DNA of 64,000 nucleotides from Bradyrhizobium valentinum (GCF_001440405.1 NZ_LLXX01000047.1:1-64000), one strand, 5' to 3'. Numbered from the stretch's first letter, positions 28,157 through 38,777 are shown. The notes: generated by a model from the letters alone, not told the origin. Made by a program: numbers and translations.

Positions 28157-29159
28157 CTGACGGTGCGCAGCTTCACTGGCAGCACGACCTCGCTAGCGCG
28201 GCTAAATCCGGCCGCGCTAGAACAAAAATGACCTGCCACTGAACTTTCATCCAGAGGCGGTTAGAGTCCCGGGATTCTGTACGCCAACTGGCGCGGGTGG
28301 AACAACGGACTACCGGCGGAGTGGGAGGTTGAGTGCGCGTCACGCGGTGCTAACATAGCGAGCAGCTTGGCCGAGAAATGCCTCCGCGCTTCCAGCGTGG
28401 GGCAGAACTAGCTCGGATGTTCCGTGCGGGTTCGAGAGGTAAGCGCAAGCAATCCGGGGTGCGTGAGGCGACCAGTTCCTGCTTCGGCCGGCATGCGAGA
28501 CGGTGTATTTTCTTCACGTTGTCAGCTTGAACCTGCGGAGGAACATCTCGAGGTTTGTCAACAACCAGATTATTTTTCGTGATTCCCGTCATCCAGCAAG
28601 GTGCTCCGCTTGTACATCACGGTGGCGCGATCGCCGTCGCGATTGGGCTCATCAACACCAATGGGTATCAGCAGCTTGTCGCCGACCCTGGACCACTCCA
28701 GGGTGGCTCGGACGTGTCCTCAGCGACTGGTCGCGATGAGCTGGACTTCGGGGATGCGGCGCAGAATCGGCAGATTCGAAACGCGCCATCCGAAGCTCCG
28801 CGGCAGCCAGCTGACCATTCAGGAACGGACGGCGCGTCTGCATTATTTTTTATTTACAACGGGGCATCGAACGCTTGCTGAATGCGAAGAGCATAGGGAT
28901 CTATCTGCATTTCTCTCTTAGTTTGAAGACTTTCTCATAGGCACTCAACAGCTTTTTCGACTCCACTTGATGATCGGCGCGACCTTCATGAAGTTGGGCC
29001 GGGCACCGGCGATGATGGATGGGTAAGCTTGGAGTTGCGAACTGTTGAATCATTTTGCGGCAATCGGCGCGAACGATCCACTTCGCAAACGATGTCTCTC
29101 AGAGCGCCGCGGGCCCCGCCGTTGGCCGCCGCGCTACAGTCGCGGCGTTGGAGCAGGAT
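28157..29159. other. 1-kb gap with unresolved fragments
   Basis: No intact gene is visible. At 28600-28800 a leftward frame (ATLEWSRVGDKLLIPIGVDE) might be the end of a small decayed gene I cannot name. The repeated fragment at 28752-28799 (see 9770) lies here. The rest, including 28160-28500 and 28860-29150, shows no motif. Confidence 0.4.
28752..28799. repeat. Short shared fragment (copy at 9770-9816)
   Basis: Second copy of the ~47-base similarity described at 9770, containing ttcgaaacgcgccatccga. Confidence 0.5.
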
Positions 29160-30075
29160 TCAGTTTTGGACGTCGGCGCTGGTTTCGGCGAGCACCATCT
29201 TGCCTTCTTTGTGCAAGTGATGATCCACCGCGCCGCTTTTGCCGCGGAAGATGCTGTAAGATGCCCAGCGCAGCGGCTTCGCGGTTCATGGTGCCGCCAC
29301 CGCTGACCACGAGGTCCGAATGCCAGAGCAGGTTCAAGCCATCGACGGCCTCCTTGGGAACGATGACCTTGTCGCCTTCAAACCACTTCGGCCAGCTGGC
29401 GCGGATGTGCGATTCCTGCACTTTGTTGCGCGGCAGCAAAACCGACTTCACCCCGGGCGTCGCCATCACCCGTTCCATGAACTCGATGAAAAACTTTTCG
29501 CTTTCGGGGATTGTGATAATGAATTTCCATCGCGGGCGGACGAACCGTGACGATGATCTCCTTGTCGCCCAGATTGAGTTGCTTGCTGAGGGAGGTGTCC
29601 GGCTTGAATTCCGGTGCGTAGACATCTTCCTCAATGCCGCGATGTTTTCGGATGCGTTCTTTCGACTTGGCGTGAAGGTTTTCGCTCAACAAAACTTCGG
29701 GAACGATTTCTCAACGCGGAGCCACGTTCGCCGGCGTCTTGGAATGTTCATAATCCACGATCATCACGGTCGGGATGCGGAAGAGATTGCAGATGACGAT
29801 CTGCGCGCGCCGTGGTTCAATCCCATGATCGGACGAAGCCGAGCAATTGCAGGCTGCGCCAGGCGACGCCCCACGTCTTGAGGAGGCCGTTCTTGCCGTA
29901 GTGACGGCCGATTTTTGTCGGGCAATCCAAACTTGTCGGCCAACTCGCACACTTGAAACGCGTCGCGGGCGGTCAGGACCGTGTAGCCGCGTTGTTCCAT
30001 TTCGCGGATGATGGGCTTGAAGACGGAATATGCGGCGTGTTCCCCAAGTCGATCCAGATTTTTTTGCCCGGCGGC
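29160..30075 (-). pseudogene. DUF354-family glycosyltransferase-like protein, frameshifted
   Basis: Leftward from 30075 the frames give KKIWIDLGNTPHIP, then FKPIIREMEQRGYTVLTARD and AFQVCELADKFGL. Further on come VMIVDYEHSKTP, MLSENLHAKSKERIRKHRGI, LGDKEIIVTVRPPAMEIHYH and FIEFMERVMATPGVKSVLLP. The end reads GLNLLWHSDLVVSGGGTMNR, EAAALGI and finally EGKMVLAETSADVQN with a stop at 29160. Together this is an almost complete DUF354 protein (GT-B-like fold, found in glycan clusters of diverse bacteria and archaea) broken by several single-base indels. It has no intact partner in the window. The unusually even preservation of amino acids suggests inactivation after transfer. Confidence 0.85.
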
Positions 30076-30224
30076 AATACGGCAGGCAGCGGCGGTCGCG
30101 CCGTCACGGACATGGGTGGGTTTGACGACATCGGCAACTAGTGGAGCGGGCAGAGGTTTAGGGGTTTCCAGTCTTCACCGGGATCGAGGAAGGCGGGTTG
30201 TGTGACTTTGTGAACTCGAGATTC

Positions 30225-30370
30225 CATGATCTTGTGCATCGTTGATTTGTCGTTCATCGAGCTGGGGCGATCCGGATTTACACAAACGTCTGCAGTGGAG
30301 AGTATTGTAAATAGTGTAGCACCATCAACACGGCCAGTGAACGTAAACCATCGAGGGCCGTTGCAAGCTT
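30225..30370 (-). repeat. Fragment duplicated from the GT4 gene at 33703
   Basis: About 140 bases match 34000-34120 in the GT4 gene (region coding TGRVDDATLFTILSTADVCV, read leftward) with several substitutions. Nothing of the rest of that gene remains here, so it is a small displaced copy. Confidence 0.8.
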
Positions 30371-30555
30371 GTGCGCTGCAAGCCCGCGGCGCCCTCCGCC
30401 CCCCGCAGTAGCTACCCCTTTATTGCTGATAGGAACCGCCGTTGTGGTTATGGGAGCCGGATTGCACTCAATCAGTGCAGGAGGGTAGAGAGCGTAGGTT
30501 AGATTGCCTCGGCAAGTGGGAGGGCAGGAAATTGCTACGACAAGGACCAACTAGC

Positions 30556-31278
30556 GTGCAACACGCTGATCCCGCGCTGATACCAGGGCGCGCGGCGTCA
30601 TGGGTGAGAGCGATCGAAGCGCGCTATTCCGCGAGGGCCCGGGCCAGGCGTGCAGCATTGCTCACCAAGCACATCAAGCTCAGACCTGACGACATCGTCC
30701 TCGATCTCGGAGGCGGGGCCGGGGATCACTTCCATTCCGTTTTCCCGGCCCACAAGCGTGTCGTCGTCGCCGATATCCTGGAGGATCACCTCAATCTGGC
30801 GCGGCAGCGATACGGGTACGATACCTTGCAACTCCGCGACGAGGACGTCACCCTGCCGTTCAGTGACAAGCAATTTGACGTCGTCTTCTGCTCGTCCGTG
30901 ATCCAGGAGGTCACCGGCCCCAAGTCCAGGATCGATCGGATAATGAACGACGCAGATTTCGATAAGGTCGCGCGCCAGCATCAATGGGTGTTCGCGGGCG
31001 AGATCCGCCGCATCGCCAAGAAATACTACGTCCAGACGCCCTACAAATATTTCATCATCGAACCCCACAGCTGGCTGCCGGGCTTCATCGTGTTCCTGCC
31101 ACGCCATATGCTGGTTCGGCTGTTGCGGTTCACCAACACCACATTCTGGCCCACACGCAGCCATCCGGTCTGGCGGCTGCTGACCATCGGCGAGTTTTCG
31201 AAGATGTTTCCCGACGCCACAATCGAGCGGGAGTGGTCATTTGGATTTGTCAAATCCCTCATGGCCATCAAGGCGTGA
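30556..31278 (+). CDS. SAM-dependent methyltransferase, 240 aa
   Basis: The GTG at 30556 follows AAGGA by nine bases; an in-frame TTG at 30442 would add 38 Arg/Gly-rich residues without family features. Motif I is DIVLDLGGGAGDHFHSVFPA, then VVVADILEDHLNLA and FDVVFCSSVIQEVTGP. The family core is followed by AGEIRRIAKKYYVQTPYKYF and a long basic-hydrophobic C-terminal segment (LPGFIVFLPRHMLVRLLRFT) that could bind membrane. Methyltransferases of this shape with the VQTPYKYFIIEPH pattern occur in rhizobial glycan loci. The substrate is unknown. Confidence 0.84.
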   Translation: MQHADPALIPGRAASWVRAIEARYSARARARRAALLTKHIKLRPDDIVLDLGGGAGDHFHSVFPAHKRVVVADILEDHLNLARQRYGYDTLQLRDEDVTLPFSDKQFDVVFCSSVIQEVTGPKSRIDRIMNDADFDKVARQHQWVFAGEIRRIAKKYYVQTPYKYFIIEPHSWLPGFIVFLPRHMLVRLLRFTNTTFWPTRSHPVWRLLTIGEFSKMFPDATIEREWSFGFVKSLMAIKA

Positions 31279-31944
31279 TGGCTATTCATCTCCTCGAGCC
31301 GCGTCGAGCCGGCGAATCTCGTGAGGACGAGCAGGAGCACGATATTCGGACCGGACGGCTGCATGAACGGTTCGGCCCGCAGCAGCGTCTGGCTGGCAGC
31401 GAACCTGACCATGCCCTCTGACTGCACTGCTCCTCGTTCCCGAGGCGTCACCGGTTCCCTGAACGCCGGTGAGAAACGTGCTCCCGGCGGCGCGCAAGAC
31501 CGCCGCCCTGCGTGCGCATAATTTCGCGGACCAGCGCGCCAGGGGCGGCAGCAATGCCCTCACGAGACCAGAGGAGGCCTAATTCATTGCAGAATCTCTT
31601 TCGCGCTACAGGCGCTTGCCTGCTTCGCGGCCACCCTCCAGCGGTGTTACACACCTTGTGCCTCGATCGCCGTCCGACCTTTCCGCAACCCAATGCCTAA
31701 TCCGCGGTGCCGCCATGCGGGAAACGATACCAGCAGCTTCCACCGACGCGACACCAATTTGCTGTCACCAATATTAGGACCGACGGGTCGCGCGGCAGGC
31801 CGAGTGACGACTGATTGTACGCGACATATCGGGTCAGGCGTCGGAGTCCGCCGGAGCAGGAAGCGATCTGCCAGAGCATTATGCTAGAAGCATCGTGCCT
31901 GGGCCGAAACAGCATGACCACGCTCGTTGCGGTCCGCCTCCCGG
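31279..31944. other. Gap without recognisable gene
   Basis: Frames on both strands here are short and Arg-rich, and no two consecutive pieces join into a known family. It separates convergent genes and may hold their terminators, but no clear hairpin with a T-run was found. Confidence 0.4.
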
Positions 31945-33693
31945 CTACACGCGAAATCGAAACAGGTACCCGTAATTGTCGCGAAGTTCGGATAGATATC
32001 GCCGAACCGTCACCCCAAGTCGGTATGAGACCGATTCTGGCTCCGGGAAAGCATCCGGCTGTTCGTGATAAATGCAGCGTACATCCGCCGTCCTGCCGGG
32101 CGGTATATCGACGATCACTCGAAGACATCCATCCATGTATTCGTACGCAACGACCTCTTGGTTGACTGTAACATCTTTCAAAGAAACGACCTGTGGTTCT
32201 TGCTTCACGACTTGGATCCGTCGCGTCATCGCCTCCGTATTCTCGATGCGGAGTTGTTCAGCAAACATCTTCACTATCATTGTTGCGCCGTCGCGTCGAA
32301 TGCAGTAGCTGCGGCAAACGGCGTCCCCGAGAGTCCGCCAACAGAGTTTCCACCGCAACGATGCAAGCTGTCGGATGAACTCCGCTAGTTTGCTGCCGTG
32401 GTCCTGGAAAAGATCGTGATGCCCGACAACGAAGCACGGCTTGCCCAGGATTCCGTCAAATGCGAAGTTTTCAATGCCGTGGTCAATGTACCGCCGGGTA
32501 TAAATCGAGAATCCCCCATACCGGGCGATGGCGACACTCCACAGGTCTGCAAGTATCGTTTCGTTCGATGCGTCATCGGCCGGTGCGACTTCCGTATTCA
32601 CCGCCGCGACGAAGCCATTTCGCTTGAGAGCCGATACTGCCTCGGGCGAGAATGCCCCTTGCGGGAAAACCATCACGTTTTCATGATCAAGCGCGGTCTC
32701 GTTGAGAAGGGATTGCATCCGAGACCTGGCAGTCTTCAGCTTTCTGTCAAGTAGGTCGGCTGAACGGGCTGCAAATTCACCACGGGTGTGATCGCAGCCG
32801 TGCACGCAGACGGACAGTTTTCCGCTATTTTGGCGAAAGGCAGCAACGGTTTCGCGATCTGTTCGTTGCCAGTTCCATGGAATGAAGGCGATGGTCGTCG
32901 CGAACGTCTGCTTGTTGGCCAACTGCAGTAGTTCGCCAAAATCGAGAAAGCCGTACCGTGGCCTCAGGGGTGGATCGTCAATGATCAGGCACGCGTTTGT
33001 TTCGGACGTGGTCCAGCAGACGTCGCGGAACGACCACTTCAGATACATCACGATTGGCACCGCGCCGGCGAAACGCTTCCTCACATCAAAATAGGTCGCA
33101 GCGCGCTCGCGAATGTCCACCATGGCCAGTGACGCATCGACAAAGAAGCGCACGCCGGAATAAGCAAAACCGGCGAACAGGTGTCCGTCGGGCGTCCCGA
33201 CGATGCTCTGCAATTCGCCACCATCCCGGATGACAAGCGCCGCATCCGCGGCGCCGGCCTCCAGTTGGATCCGCAGGGCCGACATTGGGCCGCACATGCC
33301 TCGAAAAGCATCAGTGACGGACACGCTTATTGGCCACGCGTCGATGCCGCGGATGTCCGCCTCCGGGTCCCCCGTGATCTGGCGCAGCAGAGCCCTGCAG
33401 GTACCCGCAGCTTGAAATCCATAGACGAACACGGAAGCGGCTGTCGCCAACCAAGCCGGAAACGTTCCAGCCTTGCAGGGCTGCAGGGCCTCGGCGAGAC
33501 AGGGCGCGGAAGTCAAGATGGAGAACCGCGGATGACTTGCCGTCAGCGAGGCTACATTGTCCTCGTTCGCTTCGCTAATTGTCAGCGCCGTCCATGGAAT
33601 TCCAAAAAAATCAAGGATTTCCGCCAGCTTGCAATCCTCGGGCGATGGAATGTCGCTGCGAAGTAGGAGCGCGCTCGAAGAGCCCGTGTCCAT
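31945..33693 (-). CDS. Polysaccharide-deacetylase-like protein, 582 aa
   Basis: Start ATG has GAGGCG upstream and lies nine bases after the GT4 stop, so the two genes are an operon. The N-terminal 200 residues show no motif I know, although ISILTSAP-type and FVYGFQAAGTCRALLRQITG stretches suggest a regulatory or binding domain. From about residue 245, ACLIIDDPPLRPRYGFLDF, TIAFIPWNW, and SVCVHGCDHTRGEFAAR form a NodB-like/DUF2334-like barrel with a metal-site D and H-x3-H-like pattern. ENVMVFPQGAFSPEAVSALK and CFVVGHHDLFQDH follow. It may trim acetyl groups from the glycan or from lipid-linked intermediates; this is inference. It is intact and unusually long. Confidence 0.6.
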   Translation of the reverse strand: MDTGSSSALLLRSDIPSPEDCKLAEILDFFGIPWTALTISEANEDNVASLTASHPRFSILTSAPCLAEALQPCKAGTFPAWLATAASVFVYGFQAAGTCRALLRQITGDPEADIRGIDAWPISVSVTDAFRGMCGPMSALRIQLEAGAADAALVIRDGGELQSIVGTPDGHLFAGFAYSGVRFFVDASLAMVDIRERAATYFDVRKRFAGAVPIVMYLKWSFRDVCWTTSETNACLIIDDPPLRPRYGFLDFGELLQLANKQTFATTIAFIPWNWQRTDRETVAAFRQNSGKLSVCVHGCDHTRGEFAARSADLLDRKLKTARSRMQSLLNETALDHENVMVFPQGAFSPEAVSALKRNGFVAAVNTEVAPADDASNETILADLWSVAIARYGGFSIYTRRYIDHGIENFAFDGILGKPCFVVGHHDLFQDHGSKLAEFIRQLASLRWKLCWRTLGDAVCRSYCIRRDGATMIVKMFAEQLRIENTEAMTRRIQVVKQEPQVVSLKDVTVNQEVVAYEYMDGCLRVIVDIPPGRTADVRCIYHEQPDAFPEPESVSYRLGVTVRRYLSELRDNYGYLFRFRV

Positions 33694-33702
33694 GGCGTCG
33701 CC

Positions 33703-35100
33703 TCAAAGCGCCTCGCTCGGGCTTGGTGAGTGTCTTAAATTGAATAGTTTTTTATAAGCACTTAGAAGGCTTACCGCCCCGTGGTCCCAAGCGAGCTCGT
33801 CATAGATTCTTTTCTGGCCGAATGCGCCCATATGGTCACGTCGCATTGGATCATCCAGAAGCTCCAGTATCTTGTCGCCGAACTCCGCAGTATCCGTATT
33901 CTGTACGTACAGAGATGCCTCTCCAGCCGAAAAGCGCCCTTCGGTGAGGTCAAATTGCACGATAGGCTTACCCAAGGCCATGTACTCCATGACCTTGATC
34001 ATCGTTGATTTGTCGTTCATCGCGCCAGGGCGGTCCGGATTTACGCAGACGTCTGCTGTCGAAAGTATTGTGAACAGTGTGGCGTCATCAACACGGCCGG
34101 TGAATGTGACCAATTCATCCAGCTCAAGGGCCACGGCAAGTTTCTTGACCTCGTCCAATTCCGGCCCATTCCCGACAATGACGAGTTGGACATCATTTCG
34201 ATTTCGCTCCCCGCGGATGTGGTTGATTGACTGCAATAGCAGATCAAGCCCCTCCTGCTTTCCAATAACCCCCACATACGCGACTAGGAATTTCCGTCCC
34301 TTCTTCCAGGCTAGGTCTGATGGAAGTGATCGAACGCGCGCAAGATTTGGACCGGAACGCACAACGAACACGCGATCCGGATTCATTCGGCCTCTCTCAA
34401 GGGCAATGCTACGATATGACTGGTTTGTTGCTATCGATACGTCGGCTAGTGCGAATGTAACACGCTCAAGCAAGACCATGGCCCGCCAGAGAAGGCCACG
34501 ACGTCCAAATTTTGCTTCGTAAAGCTCCGGGCTGATATCGTGCTGATCGAAGATAAACGACTTTCCGAATAGAAACTTGTAAAACGCACCAACTACAAAA
34601 ATGAGATCCGGTGGGTTGCAAGCGTGGATTACGTCAAAGCCGCGCGTTGCGAGTACCTTCAAACTCAGCGCAAACTCCCAAAATAGCGCCGCGCTGTACT
34701 CGGCAAGATAGCCTAGCACCCCACGTCTTTCTTTCGGCAGCCAGTGGCGATAGACGGCAATTCCCTCGATCAGTTCAAATGAGGCCGTTGCCTGCGGTCC
34801 CTTGGGACAAATTATCGAGACTTCATAGCCGTGGCGCGCCAATGTGGTGGCTTCCGACCACACTCGGCGATCGAATGGTACTGGAAGATTTTCGACGATG
34901 ATAAGCACTCGGCGACGCGCTGAGCCATTCATCGCGGATTGGGCAGCCGGCACGGCGTCCACGAGACCCCCAGAAGTAATGACGTCCGAACGAGCCAGTT
35001 CGTACTGCTCGCTCGTAGCGCCGGTCGCCCTGGGTGGTTTCGCTACCCCGGCTTGATCAGGTTGGCCTGCCCTGCGATCGTCACGAAAGAGTGTTAACAT
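33703..35100 (-). CDS. GT4-type glycosyltransferase
   Basis: GT-B glycosyltransferase of about 465 residues; its ATG at 35100 overlaps the upstream dehydrogenase by 20 bases, pointing to coupled translation. The first ~65 residues are a low-complexity leader. VLIIVENLPVPFDRRVWSEA is the classic start for this family, followed by DVIHACNPPD. The donor-binding half has VAYVGVIGKQEGLDLLLQSI, LVIVGNGPELDEVKKLA and the E-x7-E-type YMALGKPIVQFDLTEGRFSA. A start at 35160 is possible but would add 20 residues. A 140-base fragment of the gene is copied at 30225. Confidence 0.9.
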   Translation of the reverse strand: MLTLFRDDRRAGQPDQAGVAKPPRATGATSEQYELARSDVITSGGLVDAVPAAQSAMNGSARRRVLIIVENLPVPFDRRVWSEATTLARHGYEVSIICPKGPQATASFELIEGIAVYRHWLPKERRGVLGYLAEYSAALFWEFALSLKVLATRGFDVIHACNPPDLIFVVGAFYKFLFGKSFIFDQHDISPELYEAKFGRRGLLWRAMVLLERVTFALADVSIATNQSYRSIALERGRMNPDRVFVVRSGPNLARVRSLPSDLAWKKGRKFLVAYVGVIGKQEGLDLLLQSINHIRGERNRNDVQLVIVGNGPELDEVKKLAVALELDELVTFTGRVDDATLFTILSTADVCVNPDRPGAMNDKSTMIKVMEYMALGKPIVQFDLTEGRFSAGEASLYVQNTDTAEFGDKILELLDDPMRRDHMGAFGQKRIYDELAWDHGAVSLLSAYKKLFNLRHSPSPSEAL

Positions 35101-36343
35101 CGATAACCCGCCTGGTGCGTAACGCCATTTGCCTCGCCCATCCTCTGGTATCGATGACAAGGTCGAACAGCTCCGACTCAGCGACGGATTTGGAGACTAG
35201 TAGCTTGCGGAGTGCAGGCAAATTGGAGAACGCATAGCCGAGATTCTGGCCTAACAATTTGGACGGTTCGACGTGGGGATCGTAGATCGACAAGCCGATA
35301 TGCGACTGAAGGAATTTGCGAGCCAGGTCGATATTAGGACTCTCGCGAAGATCATCGCTGTCCTCTTTGAAGGAAAGCCCCAACATAAGCACCTGCCCGC
35401 CGGCCCGAACTGCCTTCACGCAATTCTCAAAAAGAAAATTCTTATGCGCATCATTCGACCGCAGCACCGAATCCACCAGATGGGTATGTGCCCCGACGTC
35501 GCTTGCGATGTATTGGAGCGCGCGAACGTCTTTCGGCAGGCATGAGCCGCCGAATGCGCCACCAGGCCTCAAATAGTTGGGCGAGATGTTGAGCTTCGTG
35601 TCAGAGATGAATATCTCGTGAACTATGGTTGCGCTGATATTGAGCTTATCGCAAACGCGACCAACCTCGTTTGCAAACGCAATCTTTACTGCGTGAAACG
35701 CGTTGTCGACGAATTTTGTCATCTCGGCCGCACGATAAGTCGTATAGAAGACCGGCGCCTCAATCCCGGCATTCAACTCATCAAGAGCCGTGCACCGTTC
35801 TCCGTTCCTCGTCCCAATCACGATCTTCGGTGGATGGAAGAAGTCTTCGATTGCGACAGATTCGCGCAAGAATTCTGGGTGGTAGACAAGCTCGACTAGA
35901 TCCATCCTGCCTTTCAATGCGTCCTCGAAAATTGGGAGCACCAGTTCCTCGATCGTACCAGGCCGCATCGTGGAGCGAAATACGATGGTCAACGGCGTCG
36001 CTCGAGCGGGGCCGACCAACTCCGCGATCTGATGGGAAACCTCTACGATAAAGCTCATATTGTGAGATCCATCCGGCGCACTGGGCGTTCCCACACAGAT
36101 CATGGCCATGACACAACTATCGAGATGCTGGCTCACATCCTTCGTTGCGCTCAGTAGACTCTTCCTAACCGCACGGGCCACGAGCTCATTGAGGCCGGGC
36201 TCCGTGATCGGCGACTTACCGGCATTGACGATCGCCACTTTTTCGTCGCTGACGTCAACGCCAATGATTTCGTGGCCATCCCTGGAGAGGCAGGCCGCGG
36301 CAGTCATGCCGACGTAACCAAGTCCAAACACCGCAATTTTCAT
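35081..36343 (-). CDS. UDP-sugar/GDP-mannose 6-dehydrogenase (AlgD/WbpA-like)
   Basis: NAD-dependent sugar-nucleotide 6-dehydrogenase of 420 residues, making a uronic-acid nucleotide sugar. Start chosen at ATG 36343 with GAGG six bases upstream; it gives MKIAVFGLGYVGMTAAACLS at once, whereas an upstream start at 36457 adds 38 unrelated residues. The conserved pieces are VDVSDEKVA, VGTPSAPDG, MTKFVDNAFHAVKIAFANEV with the catalytic lysine, and FGGSCLPKDVRAL with the nucleophile cysteine. The C-terminal LGLSFKEDSDDLRESPNI is normal. It is clearly different from the ugd at 2161. With the oxidoreductase, aminotransferase and acyltransferase divergently encoded at 36969-40706, a WbpA-like role on UDP-GlcNAc is possible; AlgD-type GDP-mannose oxidation is the alternative. 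Confidence 0.88.
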   Translation of the reverse strand: MKIAVFGLGYVGMTAAACLSRDGHEIIGVDVSDEKVAIVNAGKSPITEPGLNELVARAVRKSLLSATKDVSQHLDSCVMAMICVGTPSAPDGSHNMSFIVEVSHQIAELVGPARATPLTIVFRSTMRPGTIEELVLPIFEDALKGRMDLVELVYHPEFLRESVAIEDFFHPPKIVIGTRNGERCTALDELNAGIEAPVFYTTYRAAEMTKFVDNAFHAVKIAFANEVGRVCDKLNISATIVHEIFISDTKLNISPNYLRPGGAFGGSCLPKDVRALQYIASDVGAHTHLVDSVLRSNDAHKNFLFENCVKAVRAGGQVLMLGLSFKEDSDDLRESPNIDLARKFLQSHIGLSIYDPHVEPSKLLGQNLGYAFSNLPALRKLLVSKSVAESELFDLVIDTRGWARQMALRTRRVIDVNTLS

Positions 36344-36479
36344 TGTAACCCTCACTTCCGCGGCCCTTAGAGTAGCGTTGGGGCGTGCCGAGCAAGGGCA
36401 GGCAAAAGGGTTGTTACCGGCGGCTGATTGGGTACCCATTTGTGAGTACTCGGTCATGAACTAGTTGAGGTACAAGCCC

Positions 36480-36725
36480 ATGACCAAGCACCGCACATAC
36501 AGCATCGAGTTCGAGCGCCAGGTCGCTCAGGAGTTTCTCGCCGCCGAGACGCTCCACGGCTTGTCGAAGAACCACGATGTCTGCCGAAACCTGATCCGCG
36601 TATAGATTGAAAAGCACCAAGCTGGCGCTTTCGACGACGAAGTTGAGACCGCCAACCTGCTCCAGCAATACGAGAGCCGGATCGCGGCCCTGGAACGCCT
36701 CGTCGGCAAGCAGGCGCTCGAATTT
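36480..36725 (+). pseudogene. IS3-family OrfA fragment
   Basis: MTKHRTYSIEFERQVAQEFL and AAETLHGLSKNHDVCRNLIR are IS3 OrfA; a stop then interrupts what should be IWIEKY, and reading resumes ANLLQQYESRIAALERLVGK. OrfB is absent. It lies in the divergent intergenic space between the dehydrogenase and the oxidoreductase, so it may have displaced their original promoter. The rest of the gap (36726-36968) shows no recognised gene. Confidence 0.88.
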
Positions 36726-36968
36726 GAGCCTAATGTCCGGATCTTGGCTCCCGGCTGCGGCGAGATCGATCTGCACGGGGTGCGCGCCAACGGCCAGACC
36801 TCGCGTGGCAATCGTTGCAACGTCCGTGCGCGTGCCGGGAAGAAAGCCTTCATTGCGCAGGTGTACCCCAAAAGAGCGTAGATCGTAACCCGTGTTCTTC
36901 GGCAGCGCACGCGCCCAGTCGGTTATCTTGAATGAATGCACGCAACGGCCTTCAAACAAGGAGCCAAC

Positions 36969-38090
36969 ATGGCGAATAACCATGATCGTGAGGACGCGTT
37001 TCAGATCGCAAACGGCGGCCCGTCGCTCGCGGTCATCGGTTGCGGCTACTGGGGTACGAAACACATCCGCGTCACCTGCGATATACGCGGCGCAAGGACG
37101 TCGATGGCCGTTGATCCGAGGCCTGACAGATTGGAATATGTCCGTTCACAATATCCTTCTGTTGCTGTTTCGCGTGATATCGGTGCGGTGCTGAATAACC
37201 CTTCGATAGACGGCGTCATTGTCGCCACCCCTGTGGAGACGCATTTCGAATTGGCGCGGGAGCTGCTCCAGGCCGGAAAGCACGTGCTCGTCGAGAAGCC
37301 GTTGGCCATGACGAGCGCGCAATGCCGCGAGTTGAATGCGATCGCCGAAGAGCGCAAGCGTGTGCTAATGGTCGGGCACACGTTCGAGTATCACCCAGCA
37401 GTCGGCGTTATGCGCCAGATGATCCAGAGCGGCTCTCTTGGCGAGCTTTACTACATTGATTCACGGCGCCTGAATCTCGGTCTCTACCGGCAGGACGCCA
37501 ATGTCCTCTGGGACTTGGCGCCGCACGACCTCTCGATCATCTTCTGCCTGCTGGAGGAGGTGCCGCAAACAATCGGCGCCTGGGGTTGCGCGCACGTTCT
37601 GCCCAACGTTGAGGACGTTGTTTACGCCAAGATGGGCTTCAAGAGCGGTCCGACCGCCCATGTGCATGTTTCCTGGTTGGACCCGGTCAAGGTGCGCCAA
37701 ATCACGGTCGTCGGAAGCGATGCGATGCTGGTGTTCGACGACGTGCAGCCGTCCGAGAAAGTGCGAGTTTACCAGAAGCGGTTCAGGCCGCGGATCGACG
37801 GCGACTCCTACGCCGACTTCCAGTCGGCCTATCATCATGGCGACGTGCATATCCCCGCGATATCCAGCAGCGAACCGCTGAAGCTCGAGGTACTCGACTT
37901 CGTCAACGCGATCATGAACGGGGAACGGCCGCGCGCGGACGGAGTGCACGGGCTGCGCGTTGTCGAAGCACTCGAGGCGGCATCGGCGTGTCTACGGCTG
38001 AAGCACAAACACGGTAGCAACGGTAAGGATCAACGGATGTTTCGGCGGCGGAACATTCCGGCGGGAGGTCCCGAAATTGCTGTCGCATGA
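36969..38090 (+). CDS. Gfo/Idh/MocA-family oxidoreductase (WbpB-like)
   Basis: NAD-dependent sugar dehydrogenase of 373 residues. ATG at 36969 is preceded by AAGGAG. The N-terminal Rossmann motif is [20 protein letters not shown], with the [20 protein letters not shown] and [14 protein letters not shown] motifs (EKP lysine). [11 protein letters not shown] and [10 protein letters not shown] give the central active-site histidines. Such enzymes oxidise UDP-GlcNAc(A) at C3 in the WbpB class, preparing for amination. It is the first gene of a rightward operon and overlaps the next gene by 14 bases. Confidence 0.9.
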   Translation: MANNHDREDAFQIANGGPSLAVIGCGYWGTKHIRVTCDIRGARTSMAVDPRPDRLEYVRSQYPSVAVSRDIGAVLNNPSIDGVIVATPVETHFELARELLQAGKHVLVEKPLAMTSAQCRELNAIAEERKRVLMVGHTFEYHPAVGVMRQMIQSGSLGELYYIDSRRLNLGLYRQDANVLWDLAPHDLSIIFCLLEEVPQTIGAWGCAHVLPNVEDVVYAKMGFKSGPTAHVHVSWLDPVKVRQITVVGSDAMLVFDDVQPSEKVRVYQKRFRPRIDGDSYADFQSAYHHGDVHIPAISSSEPLKLEVLDFVNAIMNGERPRADGVHGLRVVEALEAASACLRLKHKHGSNGKDQRMFRRRNIPAGGPEIAVA

Positions 38091-38736
38091 AGCCACGCGA
38101 CCGAAGGCGATCTCGCGGGAATTCGGCAAACGGGCGCTCGACGTCGCGATCAGCGTTCTCGCGATCGTAGTGCTGGCCCCCGTCTTCATGGTGGTGTGGA
38201 TAGCAATCCGTCTCGACAGTCCCGGCCCGGCGGTCTTTCGCCAACGTCGGATCGGGCGAGACGAGAAGCCGTTCAATTGCTTCAAATTCCGGACGCTCCG
38301 CCACAACGCCGACGAAAATGTCCATCGCGAGGCGATCCGGCGGGTTTGGGCGAAAGAACCCGTCTCGAACGACCCCGATGCCCCATACAAGCTGACGGAC
38401 GATCCTCGCGTGACGCGCGTGGGACGGTGGCTGCGGAGAACAAGCCTCGACGAGCTGCCCCAACTCCTCAACGTATTGCGGGGCGAAATGAGCATCGTCG
38501 GTCCGCGGCCGGCGATTCCTTATGAACTCGAATACTTCCGGGACTGGCACCATAAGCGTCACATTGTGAAGCCCGGAATTACCGGGATTTGCCAGGTGCG
38601 CGGCCGGGGTCGTGTCAGCCCCGAGGTGATGCTCGAGATGGATGTCGAGTATGCAATGAACTGGACCTTATGGACCGACCTGAAGTTGATTGCCCTGACG
38701 TTTCCCGCGGTGCTGCGGGGGAGCGGTGCCCGATGA
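38077..38736 (+). CDS. Bacterial sugar transferase (initiating)
   Basis: Transfers a sugar 1-phosphate from a UDP-sugar to undecaprenyl phosphate, starting repeat-unit synthesis. The TTG start has GGGAGG eight bases upstream. One N-terminal membrane segment ([20 protein letters not shown]) is followed by the catalytic motifs [59 protein letters not shown] and [15 protein letters not shown]. At 219 residues it is the short PssA/ExoY form and is complete. It therefore could replace the truncated long transferase at 5444. Confidence 0.93.
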   Translation: MLSHEATRPKAISREFGKRALDVAISVLAIVVLAPVFMVVWIAIRLDSPGPAVFRQRRIGRDEKPFNCFKFRTLRHNADENVHREAIRRVWAKEPVSNDPDAPYKLTDDPRVTRVGRWLRRTSLDELPQLLNVLRGEMSIVGPRPAIPYELEYFRDWHHKRHIVKPGITGICQVRGRGRVSPEVMLEMDVEYAMNWTLWTDLKLIALTFPAVLRGSGAR

Positions 38737-38777
38737 CGTTCTCAAGAAATAGAGACGAATTCTCGTGAGGTTCGAAA

